Positions 1-8,937 of a stretch of DNA of 34,788 nt are shown here, piece after piece. Within the stretch, counting starts at the first letter, position 1. Each line of letters begins with the position of its first letter. The DNA comes from Streptomyces rhizoryzae (GTDB taxonomy: Bacteria > Actinomycetota > Actinomycetes > Streptomycetales > Streptomycetaceae): contig NZ_JALMUV010000061.1 in the NCBI RefSeq assembly GCF_023155275.1, positions 1 to 34,788 of the forward strand, in the 5' to 3' direction. The notes under the pieces are model-generated. The model searched no databases, had not been told where the DNA came from, and saw nothing but the letters and a program-made list of their open reading frames with translations. A program made the translations under genes and the position numbers.

Positions 1-62
1 GGCGGGCGCATCCCGGCCCCCCCCGCTTCTCCCCTCCTGGGTGCCCCGCGGTGCGGGGGGCG

Positions 63-1451
63 TCAGGCCGTCGCGGGGGTCTTGGGGCTGTCGGCGACGG
101 GGGCGGGCGGGGCGGCGTGGCCGTCGGCGGACAGGGTCCGTTCGTCGAACGGCAGGCGGCCGGAGAGCACCTCGGCGACCCGGGCGCGGTCGATCTCCTT
201 GGTCCAGGTGCCGATCAGGACGGTGGCCACCGCGTTGCCGGCGAAGTTGGTCATCGCCCGGGCCTCGCTCATGAAGCGGTCGATGCCGACGATCAGGCCG
301 ACGCCGTCGACGAGTTCGGGCCGGTGCGACTGGAGGCCGCCGGCCAGCGTGGCCAGGCCCGCGCCGGTGACGCCGGCCGCGCCCTTGGACGCGATGATCA
401 TGAAGACCAGGAGGGAGACCTGCTGGCCCAGGGAGAGCGGCTTGTCCATCGCCTCGGCGATGAACAGCGAGGCCATGGTGAGGTAGATGGCGGTGCCGTC
501 GAGGTTGAAGCTGTAGCCGGTCGGGACGGTGATGCCGACGACCGGGCGGCTGACGCCCAGGTGCTCCATCTTCGCGATCAGCCGGGGCAGCGCCGACTCC
601 GAGGAGGAGGTCGACAGGATCAGCAGGAACTCCCGGCCGAGGTACTTCAGCAGCGCGAGGATGTTCACCTTGGCGACCAGCCGGAGCAGCGCCCCGAGGA
701 CCAGCACGACGAACAGCAGGCAGGTGGCGTAGAAGCCGGCCATGATGACGGCCAGGGACTTCAGCGCGTCCAGGCCGGTGGCGCCGACGACCGCGGCCAT
801 CGCGCCGAACGCACCGACCGGCGCCGCCCACATGATCATCGACAGCACCCGGAAGACCAGCTTCTGGACGTGGCCGATCCCGCGCAGCACCGGCTCGCCG
901 GCCGTGCCCAGCGCCTGGAGGCCGAAGCCGACCAGCAGCGCCACCAGCAGGGTCTGTAGCACCTCGCCCTTGGTGAGGGCGGAGACCAGCGTGTCCGGGA
1001 TGATGCCCAGCAGGAAGTCGGTGGTGGACGCGTGGCCGCCGGCGGTCTGGGCCTGGCCGGCGTGGCGCAGCGCGTCGGTCAGGTGCAGGCCGGAGCCGGG
1101 CTCCAGGAAGTTGCCGACGACCAGGCCGATGGCCAGCGCGATCGTGGACATCACCATGAAGTAGCCGAGCGCCAGCCCGCCCACCGCGCCGACCTTGGCC
1201 GCTTTGCGGACCGAGCCGACGCCCAGCACGATGGTGCAGAAGATCACCGGCGAGATCATCATCTTGATGAGCGCGACGAATCCGGTGCCCAGCGGTTTGA
1301 GCTGGACGGCGGTGCCGGGGGCGGCCAGGCCCACGGCGATGCCGAGGAGCACCGCGCCGATCACGGCGAGGTAGAGGACATGGGTCCGGTCCCGCTTGGC
1401 CGGCGGCGCCTGTCCGGCGGTGCCCCCGGACGACGGGGTCTGTGCAGCCAC
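63..1451 (-). CDS. dctA: C4-dicarboxylate:cation symporter, DctA type
   Basis: A 462-residue inner-membrane transporter of the dicarboxylate/amino acid:cation symporter (DAACS) family. The family couples Na+ or H+ entry to uptake of succinate, fumarate, malate or glutamate. Hydrophobic helices run from about residue 25 to 420. The family signatures are present: the serine-rich loop STSSSESALP (280-289), FNLDGTAIY (315-323), KGAAGVTG (356-363) and RFMSEARAMTN (392-402). The last three resemble DctA more than GltP. The C-terminal tail from about 440 is Pro/Ala-rich. I chose the GTG at 1449-1451 because a purine-rich AAAGGCAGGG precedes it; the frame stays open far upstream only because of high GC. 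It is divergent from a DcuS/DcuR-type two-component system, which suggests induction by external C4-dicarboxylates (inference). Confidence 0.93.
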   Translation of the reverse strand: MAAQTPSSGGTAGQAPPAKRDRTHVLYLAVIGAVLLGIAVGLAAPGTAVQLKPLGTGFVALIKMMISPVIFCTIVLGVGSVRKAAKVGAVGGLALGYFMVMSTIALAIGLVVGNFLEPGSGLHLTDALRHAGQAQTAGGHASTTDFLLGIIPDTLVSALTKGEVLQTLLVALLVGFGLQALGTAGEPVLRGIGHVQKLVFRVLSMIMWAAPVGAFGAMAAVVGATGLDALKSLAVIMAGFYATCLLFVVLVLGALLRLVAKVNILALLKYLGREFLLILSTSSSESALPRLIAKMEHLGVSRPVVGITVPTGYSFNLDGTAIYLTMASLFIAEAMDKPLSLGQQVSLLVFMIIASKGAAGVTGAGLATLAGGLQSHRPELVDGVGLIVGIDRFMSEARAMTNFAGNAVATVLIGTWTKEIDRARVAEVLSGRLPFDERTLSADGHAAPPAPVADSPKTPATA

Positions 1452-1480
1452 GGCTGCCCTGCCTTTCTGACTGGGGCCAC

Positions 1481-1515
1481 GTTCCGCGCCGCTTTCGCGG
1501 CTCGCGGCGCGGAAC
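1481..1515. promoter_or_regulatory. Perfect 12-bp inverted repeat in the dctA leader
   Basis: The arms GTTCCGCGCCGC (1481-1492) and GCGGCGCGGAAC (1504-1515) are exact reverse complements around an 11-nt spacer. The element sits 30 bp upstream of the dctA start and 90 bp upstream of the divergent kinase gene. It could be an operator for the adjacent DcuR/CitB-type regulator or an RNA hairpin in the dctA leader. The symmetry is seen directly; the role is inferred. Confidence 0.5.
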
Positions 1516-1604
1516 AGGTCCCGGCGACTATGCACGGCGCTGTGGCGCTGGTCACCCTTGCGTACATTTCGTTCACGTAAAAGTGACCGGGCAGACTGTT
1601 CCGC

Positions 1605-3260
1605 ATGCGCCTCCCCCGTCCCCGTCCGCCGCGGCGGCTGCCCGGCCCCCGCAGTCTCGCCGGGCAGCTCTTCGCCGTGCAGGTGGTACTGGTGGCGGCG
1701 GTGGTCGCGGTCTGCGCGGTCTTCGCGTACGTCAGCGCCGGGCGGCAGGCGCAGGAGACCGCGCGGCGGCAGGCGACCGCGGCGGCCACCGCGGTCGCCG
1801 ACTCCCCGGCCGTGGCGGCCGCGGCCCGGACGAAGGACCCCACCGCCGTGCTCCAGCCCTACACCGAGCGGCTGCGCAAGGACGCCGGGGTGGACTTCGT
1901 GGTCGTGATGGCGCCGGACGGCACCCGCTGGACGCATCCGGAGCCGTCCGCGATCGGTGGGAAGTACCTCGGCCACACCGGTCCGGCGCTGCGCGGCGAG
2001 ATCTTCCCGGAGACGCACCTGGGGGTGCTCGGCCCGTCCGTGCGGGTCGTCGCCCCGGTGCGCGACCCCGGACGGGGCGGCCGGATCACCGCGCTGGTCA
2101 GTGCCGGGATCACCATCGCCACCATCAGCGAGCAGCTGCGCGACCAGGTCCTGGCGCTGCTGGGGGCGGCCGCGGCGGCGCTGGCCCTGGGCGGGCTGGG
2201 CACGTACGTGGTCAACGCCCGGCTGCGCCGGCACACCCACGGAATGAACGCCGCCGAGCTGTCCCGGATGTACGACTACCACCAGGCGGCGCTGCACGCC
2301 GTCCGCGAGGGGCTGCTGATGCTCGACGGGCAGCGCCGGGTGGCGCTGATCAACGACGGCGGGCGGGAGCTGCTGGGGCTGACCGGGGACGTGGTGGGCC
2401 GGCCGGTGGACGGCCTGGGGCTGCCGGCGCCGCTGACCGGGGCGCTGCGCGCGTCCGGGCCGCGCGTCGACGAGCTGCACCTGACCGGCGAGCGGGTGCT
2501 GGTGGTCAACTCCGCGCCGGTCTCCGGCGGCCGGCGGCGCGGCACCGTCGTCACCCTCCGGGACCACACCGAACTCCAGGCACTGTCCGGGGAGTTGGAC
2601 TCGGTACGGGGCTTCGCCGAGGCGCTGCGCTCGCAGGCGCACGAGGCCGCCAACCGGCTGCACACCGTGGTCTCGCTGATCGAACTGGGCCGCGCCGAGG
2701 AGGCGGTGGAGTTCGCCACCGCCGAGCTGGAGCTGGCGCAGGCGCTCACCGACCGGGTGGTGGGCGCGGTCGCCGAGCCGGTGCTGGCCGCGCTGCTGCT
2801 GGGCAAGGCGGCGCAGGCCAACGAGCACGGCGGGGAGCTGGTGCTGACCCCCGACAGCCGGATCGACGACGGGGTGATCCCGCCGGACCTGCCCGCCCGC
2901 GACCTGGTGACGGTGCTCGGCAACCTCATCGACAACGCCCTGGACGCCGCCCCGCCGGAGCACGGCGCCCCGCCGCAGGTGCGGGTCACCGCCCGGGCGG
3001 ACGGCGGCGAACTGCTGCTGTGCGTCGCCGACAACGGGCCGGGGGTCGCCGCGGACGCCACCGAGGAGGTCTTCCGGCGCGGCTGGAGCACCAAGGAGGC
3101 GGCCGGCGCGGGCACCGCCCGGGGGCTGGGCCTGGCGCTGGTCCGGCAGGCGGTGCACCGGCACGGCGGCACGATCGCGCTGGACCGGGGGCCGGCGGGC
3201 GGGGCGCGGTTCACCGTGCGGCTGCCGCTGGGCGCGGCGGCGGACGGCGGCACCCGGTGA
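1605..3260 (+). CDS. Sensor histidine kinase, DcuS/CitA family
   Basis: A 551-residue membrane sensor kinase of the citrate/C4-dicarboxylate type. TM1 lies at about 19-43, followed by an extracytoplasmic Cache/PAS-like domain to about 180. That domain contains THPEPSAIGGKYLGH, which resembles the ligand-domain motif of this family. TM2 is at about 182-205 and a cytoplasmic PAS at about 225-330. The phosphoacceptor helix is HEAANRLHTVVSLIELG with His346, the family's H-E-x-x-N-R-L-H pattern. The ATPase domain has NLIDNALDAA (Asn440 onward), DNGPGV and a GLGLALVRQ G2 box. It overlaps the response regulator by 4 bp and is divergent from dctA, so it probably senses an external di- or tricarboxylate. 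The ATG at 1605 has no strong ribosome-binding site. Confidence 0.9.
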   Translation: MRLPRPRPPRRLPGPRSLAGQLFAVQVVLVAAVVAVCAVFAYVSAGRQAQETARRQATAAATAVADSPAVAAAARTKDPTAVLQPYTERLRKDAGVDFVVVMAPDGTRWTHPEPSAIGGKYLGHTGPALRGEIFPETHLGVLGPSVRVVAPVRDPGRGGRITALVSAGITIATISEQLRDQVLALLGAAAAALALGGLGTYVVNARLRRHTHGMNAAELSRMYDYHQAALHAVREGLLMLDGQRRVALINDGGRELLGLTGDVVGRPVDGLGLPAPLTGALRASGPRVDELHLTGERVLVVNSAPVSGGRRRGTVVTLRDHTELQALSGELDSVRGFAEALRSQAHEAANRLHTVVSLIELGRAEEAVEFATAELELAQALTDRVVGAVAEPVLAALLLGKAAQANEHGGELVLTPDSRIDDGVIPPDLPARDLVTVLGNLIDNALDAAPPEHGAPPQVRVTARADGGELLLCVADNGPGVAADATEEVFRRGWSTKEAAGAGTARGLGLALVRQAVHRHGGTIALDRGPAGGARFTVRLPLGAAADGGTR

Positions 3261-3973
3261 GCGCCGTGGAGCCCGCCGCCGCCATCCGGGTCCTGGTCGT
3301 CGAGGACGACCCGGTCGCCGCGGCCGCGCACGCCCTGTACGTGGGGCGGGTGCCCGGCTTCGCGGTGTCCGGGACGGTGCACACGGGCGCCGGCGCCCGC
3401 CGCCACCTGGACCGGCACCAGGTCGACCTGCTGCTGCTCGACCTGTTCCTGCCCGACGGCCACGGGCTCCAGCTGGTGCGCACGCTGCGCGCGGCCGGGC
3501 ACGGCGCGGACATCATCGCGGTGACCTCCGCCCGGGACCTGGCGATGGTCCGCGAGGGCGTCTCGCTGGGCGTGGTGCAGTACGTGCTGAAACCGTTCAC
3601 CTTCGCCACCCTGCGGGACCGGCTGCTGCGCTACGCGGAGTTCCGGGCGGCCAGCGGCGAGGCCAGCGGGCAGGACGAGGTGGACCGGGCGCTGGCCGCG
3701 CTGCGCGCCCCGCGGCCGGCCGCGCTGCCCAAGGGGCTGACCGCGGCCACCCTGCGGGCGGTGACCGATGTGCTGCGGGCGTCCGGCGGCGGGCTGACCG
3801 CGGCCGAGGCCGCCGCGCACGTGGGCATCTCCCGGATCACCGCCCGCCGCTACCTGGAGCACCTGGTGGAGGCCGGCCGGGCCGCCCGCGCCCCGCAGTA
3901 CGGCCAGGTCGGCCGCCCGGAGCTGCGCTACCGGTGGGCGGACGGGGCCCCGCACGGGCCCGGGGAGCGGTGA
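3257..3973 (+). CDS. Response regulator, DcuR/CitB family
   Basis: A 238-residue response regulator. The receiver domain (about 10-125) has acidic residues Glu16, Asp17 and Asp18, the phosphoacceptor Asp62 in LLLLDLFLPDG, and the conserved Lys in YVLKPF. A linker leads to a C-terminal winged-helix region (about 160-230) with GLTAAEAAAHVGISRITARRY (split here only by the length of the helix), as in CitB/DcuR proteins. The GTG start at 3257 overlaps the kinase stop as GTGA, so the two are probably translationally coupled. A second in-frame GTG lies at 3266. The likely target is the dctA/kinase divergent promoter (inference from position). Confidence 0.9.
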   Translation: MSAVEPAAAIRVLVVEDDPVAAAAHALYVGRVPGFAVSGTVHTGAGARRHLDRHQVDLLLLDLFLPDGHGLQLVRTLRAAGHGADIIAVTSARDLAMVREGVSLGVVQYVLKPFTFATLRDRLLRYAEFRAASGEASGQDEVDRALAALRAPRPAALPKGLTAATLRAVTDVLRASGGGLTAAEAAAHVGISRITARRYLEHLVEAGRAARAPQYGQVGRPELRYRWADGAPHGPGER

Positions 3974-4070
3974 CCGGCGGCCCGCGCCCGGGCGGCCGGA
4001 GGTGCGCCGGACGGATGCGGGGCGGCGGGTTCCGGGGCGGCCGGTTTCCGTGCGGCGGTTTCCCGCGGCC

Positions 4071-4104
4071 CGAATCCGGGCGGCGAATCCCGGGCCCGGA
4101 TTCG
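4071..4104 (+). terminator. Candidate terminator after the dicarboxylate two-component genes
   Basis: Arms CGAATCCGGGC (4071-4081) and GCCCGGATTCG (4094-4104) are perfect complements around a 12-nt loop, about 100 bp after the regulator stop. A T-richer stretch (ATTTTCGCTTTCTT) follows within 20-35 bases. The rest of the 392-bp gap (3974-4365) is unusually AT-rich for this window and probably holds the promoter of the next gene. No clear -35/-10 pair stands out. CGAAAGTTGG and CGCAAACTTGG occur about 47 bp apart as a degenerate direct repeat. Confidence 0.45.
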
Positions 4105-4365
4105 CGTATCGGAGCGCATTTTCGCTTTCTTCGGGAATTACCGTCCGATCGCCTTCGCGGGAACACCCCGCATTTCCGGCCCGCCCGTCGGCGCCGACAA
4201 CCCGGCTCGAAAGCACAAAACGGCTGGCCAGCGCCGGTTTGGGGAGCGAGTTGGCGGGAAAGCTGCGAAAGTTGGCCGGAGCCCGCCGAACCCCCCGTAC
4301 TTTCCTCCAACCCGCAAACTTGGACATCCATACGATAGGTACGACGCCACCTCGTCACTTACCGT

Positions 4366-5076
4366 GTGCCGGTGAACACGCACGACGGGGATGCACGCCG
4401 GCCCCCTTTCAATGCCGACGCCGCTCGGCGGCTGCGCGAGGCCCTGGGCATGACTCACGCGCATGTCGCCTACGGAATCTGGGCCGCATTCGGAATTCGC
4501 CTGGAGCCCGCCACGGTGGCGTCCTGGGAATTGGGGGAGAACTCCCCCACCGAGGCCGAGTTGACCGCACTGGCCGGCGCCTTGTGGTGCGCTCCGGCCG
4601 ACCTCCTCGGCACCCCCGGCACGCTCCGCGAATTCCGGCTGGCGCTCGGCCTGGCACCGGCCGACCTGGCCCTGCGGATCGGTATGGACCCGGGCGTGTA
4701 CGAGCGGCTGGAGGCCGGCGGGCGGTGGACGGGCAGCGACCGGCAGGCCGCGGCGCTGGCCGCCGCCCTGCGGCTCCCGCTGCCCGCCCTGATCCGCTTC
4801 ACCGGCCAGGAGGAGCGCCTGGTGGAGCTGCTGGTCAGCGCGGCCACCACCCGCTGGCAGGGCTACGTCCGCCCGGTGGGCAAGCTGGTGCCGCTGCCCA
4901 AGGAGCGGCTCCAGGACGCGCTCCAGGCCCTGCACGAGGAGTACCACGCGACGATGACCGCCTCGCTGAGCTGGACCGGCGGGGACGCGTCCGACGAGGC
5001 CGGCAAGGCGGGCCGGGACTTCCTCGACGGGATCCTGGCGGAGTTCTGGCGGCGGGCCGGCGGGTCCGCGCCCTGA
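4366..5076 (+). CDS. Double helix-turn-helix (XRE-type) DNA-binding protein
   Basis: A 236-residue soluble protein with two Cro/C1-like segments. The first (about 15-75) reads ARRLREALGMTHAHVAYGIW, then ATVASWELGENSPTEAEL, then ALAGALWCAPADLLG. The second (about 83-135) repeats the logic with REFRLALGLAPADLALRIGM and VYERLEAGGRW. The remaining approximately 100 residues are helical, with no cofactor motif I recognise. Starts at GTG 4366 or GTG 4372 are both possible and neither has a clear ribosome-binding site. It stands upstream of and codirectional with an ABC exporter 235 bp away, so it may regulate it, but no shared operator is evident. Its ligand and target are unknown. Confidence 0.8.
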   Translation: MPVNTHDGDARRPPFNADAARRLREALGMTHAHVAYGIWAAFGIRLEPATVASWELGENSPTEAELTALAGALWCAPADLLGTPGTLREFRLALGLAPADLALRIGMDPGVYERLEAGGRWTGSDRQAAALAAALRLPLPALIRFTGQEERLVELLVSAATTRWQGYVRPVGKLVPLPKERLQDALQALHEEYHATMTASLSWTGGDASDEAGKAGRDFLDGILAEFWRRAGGSAP

Positions 5077-5311
5077 GCCCGGCGCGGCGGCGGCCGCTCC
5101 GGCACCGGACCGGGCCGGGCCGCCGCCGTGTCGGTCTGCGGGGGGACCGGGGTCCGTCCCGAGGATGACGTGCGGGCCGGGCGTGGCACTTCCGGCCGGT
5201 CCGGCTTTCGGTCCTTGCGGCCGAAGACGGGCCGGCCCGCGGCATCGAGGATGGAAGGGCGCTTCCGACGCGCTCTTCCTCCCCCGCCGTCCCGTCCTTC
5301 CAGGAGTTGTG

Positions 5312-6100
5312 GTGCCGCACACCGCCGTCCCTCGTACCGCCGTCCCCGCCCGCGCCGCCGCGGCCGTCGCCGCCCGGGCCACGGACCTGAGCAAGGTCTA
5401 CGGCCAGGGCGAGACCCGGGTGGTCGCGCTGGACTCCGTCACCGTCGAGTTCGGCCGGGCCCGGTTCACCGCGATCATGGGACCGTCCGGCTCCGGCAAG
5501 TCCACGCTGATGCACTGCATGGCCGGCCTGGACTCGGTGACCGGCGGTTCGGCCCGGATCGGCGACGTGGAGCTGGCCGACCTGAACGACAAGCAGCTGA
5601 CCCGGCTGCGCCGCGACCGGATCGGCTTCATCTTCCAGGCGTTCAACCTGCTGCCGACGCTGACCGCGCTGGAGAACATCACGCTGCCGCTGGACATCGC
5701 CGGCCGCCGCCCGGACAAGGACTGGGTCGGCCGGGTGGTGGAGACCGTCGGCCTCTCGGGCCGGCTGGCGCACCGGCCGGCCCAGCTCTCCGGCGGCCAG
5801 CAGCAGCGGGTCGCGGTGGCGCGGGCGCTGGCCGCCCAGCCGGAGATCATCTTCGCCGACGAGCCGACCGGCAACCTCGACTCCCGGTCCGGCGCCGAGG
5901 TACTGGGCTTCCTGCGGGAGTCGGTGCGGGCGATGGACCAGACCGTGGTGATGGTCACCCACGACCCGGTCGCGGCCGGCTACGCGGACCGGGTGGTCTT
6001 CCTCGCCGACGGCCGGATCGTGGACGAGCTGTACGAGCCGACGGCGGACGCCGTACTGGACCGGATGCGGCGCTTCGAGGCCGCAGGCCGGGCAAGCTAG
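5312..6100 (+). CDS. ABC transporter ATP-binding protein, MacB/LolD-like
   Basis: A 262-residue ATPase that would power the FtsX-like permease encoded next. Walker A is GPSGSGKST (57-65), the Q-loop Gln109 is in GFIFQAFNLLPTLTALEN, the signature is LSGGQQQR (159-166), Walker B is IIFADEPT (179-186) and the H-loop is His217 in VTHD. The text around the Q-loop and the GNLD D-loop are typical of the MacB/LolD/FtsE group. I chose GTG 5312 over the adjacent GTG 5309 because GGAG at 5303-5306 is better spaced from it. The first approximately 22 residues are Ala/Pro-rich. Its stop codon TAG lies inside the first unit of a 20-bp tandem repeat. The transported substrate is unknown. Confidence 0.93.
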   Translation: MPHTAVPRTAVPARAAAAVAARATDLSKVYGQGETRVVALDSVTVEFGRARFTAIMGPSGSGKSTLMHCMAGLDSVTGGSARIGDVELADLNDKQLTRLRRDRIGFIFQAFNLLPTLTALENITLPLDIAGRRPDKDWVGRVVETVGLSGRLAHRPAQLSGGQQQRVAVARALAAQPEIIFADEPTGNLDSRSGAEVLGFLRESVRAMDQTVVMVTHDPVAAGYADRVVFLADGRIVDELYEPTADAVLDRMRRFEAAGRAS

Positions 6101-6180
6101 CCGCAGGCCGGGCCAGCCAGTCGCAGGCCGGACCAACCAGTCGCAGGCCGGACCGGCCGGCCGCGCGCCGGGCCCGGCCG
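6081..6180. repeat. 20-bp tandem repeat across the ATPase stop codon
   Basis: Five consecutive 20-bp units run from 6081. The core CGCAGGCCGG is exact in units 1-4 and the fifth is degenerate. Unit 1 ends AAGCTAG and supplies the ATPase stop codon; units 2 and 3 have CAGCCAG and CAACCAG at that place. The array fills most of the 132-bp gap before the permease gene. Confidence 0.9.
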
Positions 6181-6232
6181 CGGGCCGCGCCCCTCCCCCA
6201 CCCCCGCCGTACCCAGGACTGACACCACCACC

Positions 6233-8812
6233 ATGTTCCGAACCGCCCTGCGCAATCTCCTCGCGCACAAAGCCCGGCTGATGATGACCGCGCTCGCGGT
6301 GCTGCTCGGCGTCGCCTTCGTCGCCGGCACCCTGATCTTCAGCGATTCCGTCGGCGAGGCCGTCAAGAACGCCTCCGCCCGCAACCTCAAGGACGTCGCC
6401 GTCTCCGTCCAGGCCGTCTACGGCCCCGACCGGCCGGGCGGGGAGGGCAAGGACGGCAAGCGGGCCACCGCCCTCGACGACCGGCTGGCGGACCGGATCC
6501 GCGCCCTGCCCGGCGTCGCCGGGGTCCGCTCCGACGTCACCGGCCAGGCCACCGTCGCCGCCCGCGGCGACGGCCACCCGATCGGCAACGGCTGGCAGAA
6601 CCGCGCCGCCAACTACCAGCCGGGGCCCGGCGGCGACGATCCCCGCTACCCGCTGGTGCGCGGCCGGGGCCCGGCCCGCGCGGACGAGGTCGCGCTGGCG
6701 CGGAGCACCGCCGACGCCGCCGGCTACCGCCTCGGCGACCCGGTGCGGCTGGCCACCGACGGCCCGGTGCTGACCAAGAAGCTGGTCGGGATCGTGGCGA
6801 GTGACGATCCGGCGGTGACCGCGGGCGGCAGCCTGACGCTGTTCGACACCGCCACCGCGCAGCGGCTGTACCTGCACCCCGGCCAGTTCGACGAACTGGT
6901 GGTGGCGGCCGCGCCCGGCACCGACCAGGAGGCGCTGACCGCGAAGGTGGCCGCGCTGCTGCCGGCCGATCGCGCCACGGCCACCAGCGGGCGGGAGCTG
7001 GCCGCCGAGCAGGCGCGGCGGATCGCCGACCAGAACCACGCGCTGAGCCAGACCCTGCTGACCTTCGCCGGCATCGCGCTGTTCGTCGGCGTGTTCATCA
7101 TCGCCAACACCTTCACCATGCTGATCTCCCAGCGCACCCGGGAGATCGCGCTGCTGCGCGCGGTGGGGGCCTCCCGCCGCCAGGTGGTGCGCTCGGTGCT
7201 CGTCGAGGCGGGCCTGCTGGGGCTGCTGTCCTCGGCCGTCGGCTTCGGGCTGGGCGCCGGGATCGCGGTGGGCCTGCGGGCCGTCCTGGCGTCGCAGGGC
7301 GCCGGCTTCCCGGACGGGCCGGTGGTCATCAGCCCGTCGGCGGTGGCCGCGTCCCTGGCCGTGGGCGTCGGGGTGACCGTGCTGGCCGCCTGGCTGCCGT
7401 CCCGCAAGGCGGCGCGGATCGCGCCGGTCGAGGCGCTGAGCACCGTCGATGCCCCGCCGACCCCCCGGAGCCTGGTGTTCCGCAACGTCCTGGGCGGGGT
7501 GCTGACCACCCTCGGCGTCGCGGTGATGCTGTGGGTCTCCACCTTGACGGGCGGTGACAACCTGCCGCTGGCGATGGGCGGTTCGATGCTGACGCTCATC
7601 GGGATGATCGTGCTGGCGCCGCTGCTGTCGCGGCCCCTGGTCTCGCTGGCCGGGCTCGTCACCACCCGGCTGTTCGGGGTCGGCGGCAAGCTCGCCAAGG
7701 AGAACGCGCTGCGCAATCCGCGCCGTACCGCGGCGACCGGCTCGGCGCTGATGATCGGCCTGACCCTGATCACCGGGCTGACCGTGGCGGGCCACTCCTC
7801 CCAGCTGGCGCTGGACCGGATGGCCGCGGCCGGGCTGACCGCCGACTACAAGATCAGCACCTCGACCGGCACCGGCCTGGACCCGCAGCGGTCGGCGGCG
7901 GTGGCCCGCGTCCCGGGCGTCGCGGCGACCGCCCCGCTGCGCGGCGCGGGCTACACCGTCCAGGGCGGCGGCAGCGGCCCCGACGGCGGCTTCGGCTACG
8001 TCCACGGCACCGACCTGGACCAGATCGGCAAGGTCACCGCGCTCACCGTCACCCAGGGCTCGCTGGCCGCGGTCCGCTCCGGCGGGATCGCGGTCTCGGA
8101 GACCGGTGCGAAGGAGCACGGCTGGCGGGCCGGCGACACCGTGGCCCTCACCTTCTACGACAAGAAGACGGTGACCGTGCGGGTCGGCGCGGTCTACGCG
8201 GACAACCCGGTCCTGGGCGAGTCGTTCGCCGGCACCGCGCTGGTCGATCCGCACCTGGACCGGCTCCGGGACGACGAGCTGCTGGTCAAGGCCCGCGACG
8301 GCGGCTCCGCGGCGCTGGCCGGGCGGATCCGGGCGGCGCTCGGCGACAGCCCGCTGCTGAAGATCCAGGACCACAACGACCTGCGCAAGGAGACCGCGGG
8401 CCAGATCGACACCATGGTCTACATGATCTACGGGCTGCTCGGGATGGCCGTGGTCATCGCGGTGGTCGGGGTGGTCAACACCCTGGCGATGTCGGTGTTC
8501 GAGCGGACCCGGGAGATCGGGATGCTGCGCGCCATCGGGCTGTCCCGGGCCGGGGTCAAGCGGATGGTCCGCCTGGAGTCGGTGGTGATCTCGCTGTTCG
8601 GGGCGGTGCTGGGCATCGGCGTGGGGATCTTCCTGGCCTGGGCCGGCGGCAAGCTGGTCGGCTCGTCGTTCGCCACGTACCGGATGGTGCTGCCGTGGGA
8701 CCGGCTCGGGCTGTTCCTGCTGCTCGCCCTGGTCGTGGGGGTGCTGGCCGCGCTGTGGCCGGCCCGCCGGGCCGCCCGGCTGAACATGCTGGAGGCCATC
8801 GGCGCCCACTGA
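6233..8812 (+). CDS. ABC transporter permease with two FtsX domains
   Basis: An 859-residue membrane protein, partner of the ATPase upstream. TM1 is at about 16-38 (MMTALAVLLGVAFVAGTLIF), followed by a large extracytoplasmic domain. Three TM helices form the first FtsX core (about 270-395), and further helices from about 415 to 500 begin the second half, whose external domain ends in a final three-helix FtsX core (about 725-850). The coupling-helix motif occurs twice, as QRTREIALLRAVGASRRQV and ERTREIGMLRAIGLSRAGV, so one chain carries both membrane halves. Family members export or extract lipids, lipoproteins, peptides or antibiotics; the substrate here is unknown. The ribosome-binding site is weak (AGGA well upstream). 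Confidence 0.92.
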   Translation: MFRTALRNLLAHKARLMMTALAVLLGVAFVAGTLIFSDSVGEAVKNASARNLKDVAVSVQAVYGPDRPGGEGKDGKRATALDDRLADRIRALPGVAGVRSDVTGQATVAARGDGHPIGNGWQNRAANYQPGPGGDDPRYPLVRGRGPARADEVALARSTADAAGYRLGDPVRLATDGPVLTKKLVGIVASDDPAVTAGGSLTLFDTATAQRLYLHPGQFDELVVAAAPGTDQEALTAKVAALLPADRATATSGRELAAEQARRIADQNHALSQTLLTFAGIALFVGVFIIANTFTMLISQRTREIALLRAVGASRRQVVRSVLVEAGLLGLLSSAVGFGLGAGIAVGLRAVLASQGAGFPDGPVVISPSAVAASLAVGVGVTVLAAWLPSRKAARIAPVEALSTVDAPPTPRSLVFRNVLGGVLTTLGVAVMLWVSTLTGGDNLPLAMGGSMLTLIGMIVLAPLLSRPLVSLAGLVTTRLFGVGGKLAKENALRNPRRTAATGSALMIGLTLITGLTVAGHSSQLALDRMAAAGLTADYKISTSTGTGLDPQRSAAVARVPGVAATAPLRGAGYTVQGGGSGPDGGFGYVHGTDLDQIGKVTALTVTQGSLAAVRSGGIAVSETGAKEHGWRAGDTVALTFYDKKTVTVRVGAVYADNPVLGESFAGTALVDPHLDRLRDDELLVKARDGGSAALAGRIRAALGDSPLLKIQDHNDLRKETAGQIDTMVYMIYGLLGMAVVIAVVGVVNTLAMSVFERTREIGMLRAIGLSRAGVKRMVRLESVVISLFGAVLGIGVGIFLAWAGGKLVGSSFATYRMVLPWDRLGLFLLLALVVGVLAALWPARRAARLNMLEAIGAH

Positions 8813-8855
8813 GGCGGCCCGGGGGCCCTGACCGCCCCGGCCCCCGGACGCACAA

Positions 8856-8884
8856 CGGGCGGCGCGCTGACAGCGCGCCGCCCG
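8856..8884. terminator. Strong bidirectional terminator between permease and pfkA
   Basis: A perfect 13-bp stem (8856-8868 with 8872-8884) closes a 3-nt loop, GAC. Its base is flanked by CTGGCTTTT on the plus side. It lies 43 bp after the permease stop and 53 bp after the pfkA stop on the other strand, the expected place for a terminator shared by convergent genes. Confidence 0.85.
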
Positions 8885-8937
8885 CTGGCTTTTGACGGGG
8901 CGTCAGCAGGGTCGGTGCCCGTGCCGCCCGGTGCGGA

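Noticed and set aside
63..3164. A 1033-codon minus-strand open frame
   Set aside because: Only its last 462 codons are a protein (dctA). The rest is antisense to the sensor kinase and stays open because high GC makes stop codons rare.
4835..8809. A 1324-codon minus-strand open frame opposite the ABC genes
   Set aside because: Composition is Gln/His/Gly/Arg-rich without domains. The plus strand encodes a full ABC ATPase and permease with all motifs.
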